A stretch of 42,611 bases of DNA. Origin: CAZOOR01 sp964581505 (GTDB lineage Bacteria > Bacteroidota > Ignavibacteria > Kapaibacteriales > UBA2268). The notes beneath the pieces were generated by a model. That model saw only the letters and a list, made by a program, of their open reading frames with translations. It did not search any database and was not told the origin of the DNA. The translations under genes were made by a program, and so were the position numbers. Numbering within the stretch: the stretch's first letter is position 1; every line of letters begins with the position of its first letter. The stretch lies in the NCBI GenBank assembly GCA_964581505.1, contig CAZOOR010000013.1, positions 1-42,611 of the forward strand, in the 5' to 3' direction. This document shows positions 37,301 to 42,611 of the stretch, one piece after another.

Positions 37301-37900
37301 ATCAATTTGGCTTCAGTGCATAAGCATATATTGGCATCGTTAATCTATAACTATTCTGTATTGGAGCCAATAGGTAAAACTCCAAAAGGTACAATATCAA
37401 AAGATATGCGAATAATTGAACTGACTTTGCCTTATGCTCCCGATAAAAACGGCGTTTTGGCTAATTTGCAATTTAAAGTTATGCTTGGTACTGCTGATAG
37501 AATCACCTTGATATTGGCAAATACAAAAACCGAAGAAGGTGATGTTGCATTTAAAGAAGTAAACGGACAATTTACTGTAACTAATGTCTGTATGGATAAG
37601 GATAGAAACAGAAGACTGTTCGACCCGAAAGGAAAGGCACAGGCACAATTCATAAGTATTTCGCCTAATCCAGGTAATGCTCAAACGAGAATACGATTTG
37701 AAGCACAGGAAGAAGGTATGCACAGCATTGAGTTATACTCTAATGTTGGAGTAAAAATAGCAGAACTACTTAGCAAAAATTTGAAACCCGGTATTTTTGA
37801 AATAATTCTTGATACCGATAAAATTTCATCGGGTTCTTATTATTTGATATACAAAACACCAACTAAGTTGATTTCTCAACCATTTGGTATTTTGAAATAA
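34325..37900 (+). CDS. von Willebrand A / Ig-like / cohesin-like protein with T9SS sorting domain
   Basis: The ATG at 34325 has GGAG 5 nt upstream and starts a signal peptide (MAKLLTLISVFILGFSITFS), giving 1,191 residues; the frame extends 63 nt further upstream into the previous gene, which I discount. A von Willebrand A domain at about 80-290 has a MIDAS motif DKSGS (89-93) for metal-dependent adhesion. Several Ig-like modules of the choice-of-anchor D type follow at about 330-850, with ITNTGALALDISTITM-like strands. Two cohesin-like domains come next (about 855-970 and 975-1085; IQIPIHLRDL, VQIPIKMSDN). The C-terminus (about 1115-1191) has ISPNPGNAQTRIRF and ISSGSYYLIYK, a type A sorting domain. 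It is probably a surface adhesin; ligand unknown. It follows the OmpA gene in one transcriptional unit. Confidence 0.85.
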   Translation: MAKLLTLISVFILGFSITFSQSFDVMNINTDQYPKIRLEFKVRDANGNEIRSFNPSDFEINEDCPTKTPSFVSCPPPGQSKVSYIFVFDKSGSMTKVVPGTGLTRAQNVINAFEEMLKHMPSRKRWEAAIVSFSDRAKVEQKFTNDLDSLLDAVKETYRRPYGQTDFNAGFLYDVQKNPGALRYAQNAKYKPVILFMSDGQHDFQRNTTPSRTNVWEGKIINEALKLQISTGEQIPATIFALTLGFPMPNYLRNIATSTPDGEAIESSLKKSDISRLIVSIINKAGTLGPPAPCEMTWLSCCDGGDLAVTCKLFAITKNIKYTVPDDLKPFLEIVENDHYFSNVKPGVQQTAKIKVTARNNYVVFNRNNTITISDSKFTIINPNIAGKKLDKDSTLELNLAYTSKDSNYYKANISFNSTACNGNDWYSDAGWYFQRDVYVGGSSLGKRKDVTVTGVICNRTNKAIVVTNIYPKNEDAADFQIIAPKPTFEIPAGSCIPITIAFTPNKEGVRKTTLVTETNHGRLYSKLWGDGSGYPEIAVAPAEEIDYPTANCRALTHDTTITITNTGALALDISTITMSNTSDFEQVSWPALPLTLAPDASEKFVVRFNPKSSGDKNCEMIINSNAKNNPAYKIILKGSREDISFTISESSIDYGELCIDEDASKRLIITNTGSVSATITAADAGGFIVAPNTWTIAPGATATVNVAFTGTTANSYSGTIIFNEEFCDFSKSLTLKAVVANPSITSSAISITSTVGAAATGVVNITNNSTRDLTITKYDNPCDQLQIVSPTLPWNIPAGQTLNVTVKYEPVNDEPLHCSIQLSGNPCDFLDSIRVNGNPDLATANIEIEKHTAYAGFDIQIPIHLRDLKKVKESGATHIDTRISYNEKLLGYLSISNGTVTDHSSYIDITDMALSAMKGDVLAVLTFRTNNGTPTTTPLAISNTVSVGGGVSFTEINGEFTILPSSATIEIGTAEGKTGDIVQIPIKMSDNINLASVHKHILASLIYNYSVLEPIGKTPKGTISKDMRIIELTLPYAPDKNGVLANLQFKVMLGTADRITLILANTKTEEGDVAFKEVNGQFTVTNVCMDKDRNRRLFDPKGKAQAQFISISPNPGNAQTRIRFEAQEEGMHSIELYSNVGVKIAELLSKNLKPGIFEIILDTDKISSGSYYLIYKTPTKLISQPFGILK

Positions 37901-37932
37901 ATGATTATTTTTCAATGAAATCGGATTTGCTT

Positions 37933-37957
37933 AACCCCTTCAATATTCGGAGGGGTT
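37933..37957 (+). terminator. likely intrinsic terminator after the vWFA gene
   Basis: AACCCCTTC (37933-37941) pairs with GGAGGGGTT (37949-37957) with one G-U pair around a 7-nt loop. The following T run is short and broken (TGTTAATAAT), so termination may be partial. Confidence 0.6.
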
Positions 37958-37972
37958 TGTTAATAATGAAAT

Positions 37973-38518
37973 ATGATAAATAAATGGATTACAATAGATG
38001 ATGTGCAGGTTGATAATTTTAAGATTTTCGACATGCACAGAGTAAAACGGAAGAGCCGAGATACAGGTAGGGAAGGAGATTTTGTATATCTCAATTCCGC
38101 TCATTGGGTTAATATTATTCCTATTACAAAAGCAGGTAATATTGTTCTTATTAAACAATATAGACACGGTACTGATGATATTACAATTGAAATACCCGGT
38201 GGTTTAGTAGAACACAAGGAATTTCCTCGACTTGCCGGTGAGCGTGAATGTACGGAAGAAACCGGTTATTTCTCTCCTGAAAATGCGGAATATCTCGGAG
38301 AGACTTTGCCTAATCCTGCCTTTCTCAATAATATTTGTTATTCTTATGTCTGGCGAAATGTGGAGCTGAAGTACGAACAGAATCTTGATAGGCACGAGGA
38401 AATAATGGTGTTTGAAAAATCTTTTGCAGAAGTGAAAGACTTAATAAATGAAGGTAAAATAAATCATTCGTTAGTTCTTAACGCATTTTTTTATTATTTT
38501 TTGAAATACGGATTTTAA
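37973..38518 (+). CDS. NUDIX hydrolase, ADP-ribose pyrophosphatase-like
   Basis: The 181-residue protein has a complete NUDIX box at residues 77-99. The elements G-x5-E, REC-EE-TG are all present (region begins GLVEHKE and ends CTEETGY), which supports Mg-dependent hydrolysis of a nucleoside diphosphate linked to another moiety. The upstream loop VVLIKQYRHGTDD-like segment (ivlikqyrhgtdditieipgg, about 57-77, written as a region) is typical of ADP-ribose pyrophosphatases. Substrate remains inference. No Shine-Dalgarno sequence is visible. The stop is 15 nt before parA, so it may be co-transcribed with the partition genes. Confidence 0.9.
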   Translation: MINKWITIDDVQVDNFKIFDMHRVKRKSRDTGREGDFVYLNSAHWVNIIPITKAGNIVLIKQYRHGTDDITIEIPGGLVEHKEFPRLAGERECTEETGYFSPENAEYLGETLPNPAFLNNICYSYVWRNVELKYEQNLDRHEEIMVFEKSFAEVKDLINEGKINHSLVLNAFFYYFLKYGF

Positions 38519-38533
38519 TTATTTAGGTTTATT

Positions 38534-39301
38534 ATGGGAAAAACAATTGCAATAGCCAATCAAAAAGGAGGAGTAGGCAAAACGACAACTGCCATTAACC
38601 TTGCCTCGTCTCTTGCCGCTCTCGAAAAACAAGTCCTTTTGATTGATATAGACCCACAGGCTAATACATCTAATGGAGTTGGCGTGGATTCTCGACAACT
38701 TGATTATACTATTTATCAGGTAGTGATTGACGGCGAACCTGTCAATAAATCTATTGTCGATACGGTTATGCCGAATTTAAAACTTATTCCTTCACATATT
38801 GATTTGGTCGGTGCTGAAATTGAATTAGTCAATAAACAGAATCGCGAATCAATTCTAAAAAATGTCATTGAGCAAATTAAAAGCGATTATGACTATTTGA
38901 TTATTGACTGCCCTCCATCTCTCGGTCTATTAACTTTGAATGCTCTAACAAGTGCGGATTCTATTATCATACCCGTGCAATGTGAGTATTATGCACTCGA
39001 AGGATTAGGGCAACTATTGAATACTATATCTATCGTTAGGCATAATTTAAATCCGAAATTGGATATTGAAGGCGTACTATTAACTATGTATGACAGCCGT
39101 CTTCGTTTATCTAAGCAAGTAGTTGATGAGATTAAATCGCATTTTGGCGAAAAGGCTTTCGATACGATTATAAAGCGTAATGTTAGGCTTTCCGAAGCAC
39201 CAAGTCATGGTAAGCCGGTTATTCTATATGATGCTCTTAGTGTTGGTGCAAAAAATTATTTAGAATTAGCAAACGAAATAATTAAAAGAAATTCAATATG
39301 A
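38534..39301 (+). CDS. parA: chromosome partitioning ATPase ParA (Soj)
   Basis: ParA is the DNA-binding Walker ATPase that, with ParB at parS sites, segregates chromosomal origins. The 255-residue length and the lack of an N-terminal HTH extension mark the chromosomal (Soj) form. The deviant Walker A KGGVGKTT (11-18) includes the signature lysine, DIDPQANTS (38-46) is the A' motif, and LIIDCPPSLG (about 122-131) is Walker B. Its last codons overlap parB by 4 nt (ATGA). It starts with ATG GGA AAA after a short AT-rich gap. Confidence 0.96.
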   Translation: MGKTIAIANQKGGVGKTTTAINLASSLAALEKQVLLIDIDPQANTSNGVGVDSRQLDYTIYQVVIDGEPVNKSIVDTVMPNLKLIPSHIDLVGAEIELVNKQNRESILKNVIEQIKSDYDYLIIDCPPSLGLLTLNALTSADSIIIPVQCEYYALEGLGQLLNTISIVRHNLNPKLDIEGVLLTMYDSRLRLSKQVVDEIKSHFGEKAFDTIIKRNVRLSEAPSHGKPVILYDALSVGAKNYLELANEIIKRNSI

Positions 39302-40260
39302 AAAAGAAAAAAAATACAGGCTTGGGGAAAGGTTTAGATGCCCTCCTGCCTTCTGCCGTTGAATTTACAGAAAAAGGTATAAAATTTAAAAGTGCTGACG
39401 ATGATAAAGTTGTTGGTACTTATCCAATGATTGAACTATCCAAAATTGTTTACAATCCATATCAACCTAGAAAAAAGTTTGATGATAGAGAACTTGAAAA
39501 TTTAAAAAATTCAATTATTGAAAATGGAGTGATTCAACCTATTTCTGTAAGAAAGGCTATGAACGGTTATGAACTAATCGCCGGCGAAAGGCGTGTGCGT
39601 GCCGCTATGCTTGCGGGATTAACTAAAATCCCGGCTATTATCCAAGATGTAGATACAGACCAAAAAATGCTGGAACTGGCATTGCTCGAAAATATTATGC
39701 GTTCCGACCTTAATCCTATTGAGACCGCTAATGCTTTCGATTTGTTGATACAAGACCACGAACTTACTCAGGAAGAAATAGGAAAGAAAATGGGTATGGA
39801 TAGAGCTACTGTTGCAAATTATTTACGGCTTTTAAAATTACCTATTCCCGTTCAAGACGAATTGCGAAAGGGTGCTACAACAATGGGACACGCAAAAGCC
39901 ATTCTTGGGCTTGCCGACAAAAAGCGTATGCTGAAAGCATGGGAAATTGTAAAAAAACGCTCTATGACTGTTCGCGAAACAGAAAAATTAGTTCGCGATA
40001 TTGAACTCGGTTTAATCTCTTTATCAGGGAAATCGGTAAATAAAAAAATTAAATCCGCTAAAAAGGATAATACAATTCCCGCCGATTTGAAAGCTATCAT
40101 TGAATCAAAAGAACAGGAATTGAGATATAAATTCGGTGTTAAAGTCAGAATCAATCCGAAAGATGATGTTTCTGGTACAATTGAATTTAATTATATGACC
40201 GCCGATGATTTTAATCGGATTTTGGAACTATTGGAAATTGAAAATAAAGGAAACAAATAG
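39298..40260 (+). CDS. parB: chromosome partitioning protein ParB (Spo0J)
   Basis: ParB binds parS and, as a CTP-dependent clamp, slides on DNA to form the partition complex. The 320-residue protein has the N-terminal motif GLGKGLDALLP (8-18), which engages ParA. The CTP-binding PIS-ENG region is followed by GERRVRAA (96-103), then a helix-turn-helix near 154-180 (LTQEEIGKKMGMDRATVANY). The C-terminal dimerisation region is about 270-320. No clear parS sequence was found in the window. A YbgC-type thioesterase gene begins 3 nt after its stop. Confidence 0.96.
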   Translation: MKKKKNTGLGKGLDALLPSAVEFTEKGIKFKSADDDKVVGTYPMIELSKIVYNPYQPRKKFDDRELENLKNSIIENGVIQPISVRKAMNGYELIAGERRVRAAMLAGLTKIPAIIQDVDTDQKMLELALLENIMRSDLNPIETANAFDLLIQDHELTQEEIGKKMGMDRATVANYLRLLKLPIPVQDELRKGATTMGHAKAILGLADKKRMLKAWEIVKKRSMTVRETEKLVRDIELGLISLSGKSVNKKIKSAKKDNTIPADLKAIIESKEQELRYKFGVKVRINPKDDVSGTIEFNYMTADDFNRILELLEIENKGNK

Positions 40261-40263
40261 TCA

Positions 40264-40677
40264 ATGGTTTTAGAGAATATTACTAAAATAAGAGTACGAT
40301 ATGCTGATACGGACAAAATGGGAGTTGTCTATAATGGTAATTATTTGACGTTTTTTGAAGTCGGTCGTACAGAATTAATGCGTAATTCGGGTTTGCCATA
40401 TACTGAGTTGGAAAAAGCAGGGTATATGCTACCACTGGTTGAATCTCATATTAATTATAAGCAGTCGGCATTCTATGATGATATTTTAGAGGTTAAGGCT
40501 GTAATTGATTTATCTGAATTGAGGGCTACACTTAGATTCGATTACGAGATTAGAGTGGGTGAGGGATTGGTGGCAACAGGTTGGACTGTGCATACATTTA
40601 TTAAAACAGATAATTTAAAACCTGTCAGACCACCCAAAATATTTGTTGATTTAGTATCAAAATTAAAAAATAAATAA
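40264..40677 (+). CDS. YbgC/4HBT-family acyl-CoA thioesterase
   Basis: The 137-residue hotdog-fold protein has RVRYADTDKMGVVYNGNYL (about 10-28), with the catalytic aspartate D17, followed by FFEVGRTELMR. Proteins of this group hydrolyse acyl-CoA thioesters, and in proteobacteria YbgC is tied to the Tol-Pal envelope system. Substrate here is unknown. It starts 3 nt after parB in the same frame of transcription, so it belongs to the par unit. Confidence 0.9.
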   Translation: MVLENITKIRVRYADTDKMGVVYNGNYLTFFEVGRTELMRNSGLPYTELEKAGYMLPLVESHINYKQSAFYDDILEVKAVIDLSELRATLRFDYEIRVGEGLVATGWTVHTFIKTDNLKPVRPPKIFVDLVSKLKNK

Positions 40678-40722
40678 AATGCTAATTCGACTTAATTTAA
40701 GATATATTAACAAAAGGGGAAT

Positions 40723-40773
40723 ATGAATTATAGTATATTGCTTCAATCTATTAATGATATAGGGAATAACTAA
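40723..40773 (+). CDS. possible 16-codon leader ORF coupled to porQ-like gene
   Basis: ATG at 40723 begins MNYSILLQSINDIGNN and ends in a TAA at 40771-40773 that overlaps the ATG of the next gene (TAATG). AGGGGA lies 2-3 nt before the leader ATG, a little close for an ideal ribosome-binding site. The arrangement would allow translational coupling, but a reading frame this short can arise by chance. Confidence 0.35.
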   Translation: MNYSILLQSINDIGNN

Positions 40774-41711
40774 TGTTTATTAGAATGTTGGGCTTTTTAA
40801 TGCTGTTATTATTGACTGTAAATAATTTATCAGCCAATTCATATTCTTACGGATTTCTCAGGTACAATTCCGGCGCTCGTTCTGCCGCTATGGCAGGTGC
40901 TTTCGAGGGTGTTAATGAAGACGCAAGTGCTGTGTTTTATAATCCTGCTACGATATTTACAGTTTCGGACAAACGATTTTCTGCTACATTTCTAAAACAT
41001 ACACTTGATATTAATTCCGGTAATGTGTCCTATGTTAAAAATTATGAAGATATAGGGACTTTTTCAGTATCGGCGATTTATTCTAATTACGGCTCATTCA
41101 ATAGTGCCGACAAACTCGGCAATCTATTAGGTAAATTTGGGGCTAACGATTTGGCATTATGCGTCCATTTTGCAAATGAACTTGATACCAACCTTTATTA
41201 TGGTGTTGGTGTTAAGTATATTTTCTCTAATATTTCTCAATATAGTTCTTCTGCTGTTGCTTTTGATATTGGATTACTATATAATTTGGAAGACGGTAGG
41301 ACAAGTATAGCCGCTTCTGTCCTGAACGCCGGTTTTCAACTTTATTCCTATGACGGAGAAACAGAGAAATTACCTTTGGATATACGCCTCGGGGTTAATC
41401 ATAGTCTAATAGGTTTGCCTTTGTTGATTGCCTTTTCATTTCATCACTTGGGAGACCGTACTGACGCATTCTTTGATAGATTGTTAAACTTTTCTATTGG
41501 TGGTGAATTCCATTTCGGGAAGTATGTAAATGTACGATTGGGTTATGATAATTATACACGCCGTTATACTGCACCAAGTAGAGAAAGAAAACTATCCGGT
41601 TTGGCTGGTGGTATTGGTATTAAAACCAAATATTTTAATTTTGATTATGCTATTTCCCAAGTTGGAACAAGCAATTTATTAAACAGATTTTCAATTAATT
41701 TTGATTTTTAA
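40773..41711 (+). CDS. T9SS-associated outer-membrane protein PorQ-like
   Basis: The 312-residue protein has a signal peptide (MFIRMLGFLMLLLLTVNNLSA) and a beta-barrel pattern of the PorV/PorQ type. The opening 'LRYNSGARSAAMAGAFEGVNEDASAVFYNPA' region (about 27-57) has the fold's N-terminal motif. The strands GTFSVSAIYSNYGSFNSAD and GVGVKYIFSNISQYSSSAVAFD follow the PorQ pattern, and the final strand ends NRFSINFDF. In known T9SS bacteria PorQ is an outer-membrane partner of the sorting and attachment machinery. Its exact role is less clear. AGGGAA lies 5-6 nt before the ATG, inside the leader ORF. A small exported gene follows after 33 bp. Confidence 0.7.
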   Translation: MFIRMLGFLMLLLLTVNNLSANSYSYGFLRYNSGARSAAMAGAFEGVNEDASAVFYNPATIFTVSDKRFSATFLKHTLDINSGNVSYVKNYEDIGTFSVSAIYSNYGSFNSADKLGNLLGKFGANDLALCVHFANELDTNLYYGVGVKYIFSNISQYSSSAVAFDIGLLYNLEDGRTSIAASVLNAGFQLYSYDGETEKLPLDIRLGVNHSLIGLPLLIAFSFHHLGDRTDAFFDRLLNFSIGGEFHFGKYVNVRLGYDNYTRRYTAPSRERKLSGLAGGIGIKTKYFNFDYAISQVGTSNLLNRFSINFDF

Positions 41712-41744
41712 TTACTTTATTTTTCAATATTTTATGAGGTTTAA

Positions 41745-42152
41745 ATGAAAAATTTATTAACAGTTCTTGCAGTTATCGTAATGGTTAGCATAGCTTCATT
41801 CGCTCAAGAAAACCAATCGCTAAAAGACAGACAGAAAGATATTAAAATTCAACCTGTTTTTTCAATTGATGATGCAATTTTTGCATATAACACATTAAAC
41901 ACCGTCAAAATTAGTGGTGGTGAAGTTGATGCTTTTATTGAAGTTAGAAAAGTTCTAGTTGATGCAATCAAAGCCGCACAAGAAGCTGGAAAAAAAGGCA
42001 AAGATGAAATTACTATCGAAATGAATCTTCTCGCCGCTCAGAACTTTTATAATCTTATTGCTCGTGCAAAAATTACAGGCGCACAGGCTGAGCAGTATAA
42101 AAGAGTTCAAGATGCCGTTACAGCTGCTGCTAAAAAACTGAAGAAAAAATAA
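41745..42152 (+). CDS. unknown exported 135-residue helical protein
   Basis: I do not recognise this protein. It has a signal peptide (MKNLLTVLAVIVMVSIASFAQ) with an AQ cleavage site. The mature part of about 114 residues is mostly helical: two long helices rich in Ala, Lys and Glu, ending in KKLKKK. No lipobox, cysteine or known enzyme motif is seen. A GAGG stretch about 6 nt before the ATG supports the start. It is the last gene of the parA-porQ direction and is closed by a strong terminator. Periplasmic or secreted accessory of the neighbouring PorQ-like protein is a guess. Confidence 0.75.
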   Translation: MKNLLTVLAVIVMVSIASFAQENQSLKDRQKDIKIQPVFSIDDAIFAYNTLNTVKISGGEVDAFIEVRKVLVDAIKAAQEAGKKGKDEITIEMNLLAAQNFYNLIARAKITGAQAEQYKRVQDAVTAAAKKLKKK

Positions 42153-42170
42153 TTCTCTTCAAATAAATAT

Positions 42171-42201
42171 AAAAAAGACTACCTCTCGGGTAGTCTTTTT
42201 T
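42171..42201. terminator. strong intrinsic terminator, bidirectional
   Basis: AAAAAAGACTACC (42171-42183) pairs with GGTAGTCTTTTTT (42189-42201), a perfect stem of 13 bp with a 5-nt loop. Further T residues follow. A and T runs on both sides let it serve the plus-strand gene and the convergent cargo gene. Confidence 0.9.
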
Positions 42202-42243
42202 TTATTATTGACTTTGTAATGTTTTCGAGAATATGAGAATACA

Positions 42244-42611
42244 TTACATCTTCACAAACTTATACATCTTGCCGCCCACACGGATAAAATACACACCCGC
42301 CGCTAAGCCCGATACATCAACCCGAATATGTCCCCCTTCGGAGGGGGTGCCTGCGGAGCAGGCGGGGGAGGATAAAACCACATTACCCAGCACATCATAC
42401 ACTTTAACCGCATCCTTAAGGATGCGGTTGCCCGCTACAGCTATATCTATATAGTCCCCGGCGGGGTTAGGCGTGATGACATCATTGCTGTTTCTTCTTA
42501 TTTCTGCTACATCTGAAACAAAATTGTACGGCTCGGATAGCAACGACTTGCATCCTTTTTTGTCTATCACAATAACTTGATAAGCACCGTCCTTTGTTGG
42601 CTTATAGAAAT
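42244..42611 (-). CDS. T9SS cargo protein, C-terminal part (5' end outside window)
   Basis: The minus-strand frame is open to the window edge and ends with TAA just after 42244. A beta-sandwich segment (YKPTKDGAYQVIVIDKKGC) precedes the sorting domain: ITPNPAGDYIDIAVAGNRI, AVKVYDVLGNVVL, VSGLAAGVYFIRVGGKMYKF. These are the three signature blocks of a type A sorting domain. Between VVLSS and VDVSG lies PACSAGTPSEGGHIR, encoded by a GC-rich palindromic element that appears inserted in frame. The base composition is clearly richer in G+C than the rest of the window. Identity of the rest of the protein is unknown. Confidence 0.85.
   Translation of the reverse strand, partial: FYKPTKDGAYQVIVIDKKGCKSLLSEPYNFVSDVAEIRRNSNDVITPNPAGDYIDIAVAGNRILKDAVKVYDVLGNVVLSSPACSAGTPSEGGHIRVDVSGLAAGVYFIRVGGKMYKFVKM
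42331..42369. repeat. GC-rich double-hairpin element inside a coding region
   Basis: CCCCCT (42332-42337) pairs with AGGGGG (42342-42347). GCCTGC (42349-42354) pairs with GCAGGC (42358-42363). The outer TCCCCC (42331-42336) can instead pair with GGGGGA (42364-42369). About 40 bp of roughly 70 percent G+C sit within an AT-rich chromosome and keep the reading frame. This is the pattern of a small palindromic repeat. Confidence 0.6.
42406..42429. repeat. 24-bp perfect palindrome inside a coding region
   Basis: AACCGCATCC (42406-42415), TTAA (42416-42419) and GGATGCGGTT (42420-42429) form a complete 24-bp palindrome. It encodes NRILKDAV on the minus strand of the sorting domain. Confidence 0.7.

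Noticed and set aside
39968..39982. CTGTTCGCGAAACAG inside parB, a near palindrome similar to parS
   Set aside because: It is one base short of a perfect palindrome, lacks the CACGTG centre, and again encodes an R-E-T run. Probably chance.
38534..40260. parAB as a sign that the replication origin lies in the window
   Set aside because: No dnaA, rpmH, gidA or convincing DnaA-box cluster lies near parAB, so the origin cannot be placed here.

Overview
The window is AT-rich chromosomal DNA, roughly one-third G+C by eye. It comes from a Gram-negative, outer-membrane bacterium of the Bacteroidota/Chlorobi (FCB) group. The evidence is a TonB-dependent receptor tail, three large exported proteins plus one partial protein ending in type IX secretion (T9SS) type A sorting domains, a PorQ-like protein, a GldL/GldM-like pair, a Bacteroidota-type DksA/TraR protein next to ileS and lspA, and one promoter that fits the Bacteroides TTTG-N19-TAnnTTTG consensus. 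The mix of such traits with divergent GldL/M suggests a deep branch such as Kapabacteria or Ignavibacteria; that placement is inference. I see no tRNA, rRNA, CRISPR array, insertion sequence or prophage.

Layout. 1-6.2 kb: the end of a TonB-dependent receptor faces a 1,879-residue T9SS cargo protein across a shared terminator. 6.2-6.7 kb: an AT-rich gap with a relic of another sorting domain. 6.7-14.2 kb (+): ruvB, a cupin, ileS, a DksA-like protein with a histone-H1-like repeat tail, lspA and rluD. 14.2-18.0 kb (+): an SBBP/Ig-like T9SS cargo and a nitroreductase. 18.0-28.2 kb (-): a tightly packed eight-gene run, hflX - small unknown - mfd - tsaB - purB - lptG-like - gldL-like - gldM-like. 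28.3-32.1 kb: a lone nuoC, a STAS protein, a family 9 glycosyltransferase, dusB and a 3-methyladenine DNA glycosylase. 32.2-37.9 kb (+): an OmpA-type protein with two OmpA domains, followed by a von Willebrand A/Ig/cohesin-like T9SS cargo. 38.0-42.2 kb (+): a NUDIX hydrolase, parA, parB, a YbgC-type thioesterase, porQ-like and a small exported protein. 42.2 kb to the end (-): the tail of another T9SS cargo whose sorting domain carries two palindromic elements.

How the genes fit together. Housekeeping functions (tRNA charging and modification, recombination and repair, purine synthesis, lipoprotein processing, LPS transport, chromosome partition) are interleaved with parts of a type IX secretion system and its cargo. 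The GldL/M-like pair would be the inner-membrane motor and PorQ an outer-membrane component. The sorting-domain proteins would be substrates, and the OmpA-type protein probably ties the envelope to peptidoglycan. The points most worth a second look are the divergent GldL/M pair inside a housekeeping operon, the GXHH form of the ileS signature, the palindromes inside a secretion-signal coding region, and the DksA-histone-like fusion.
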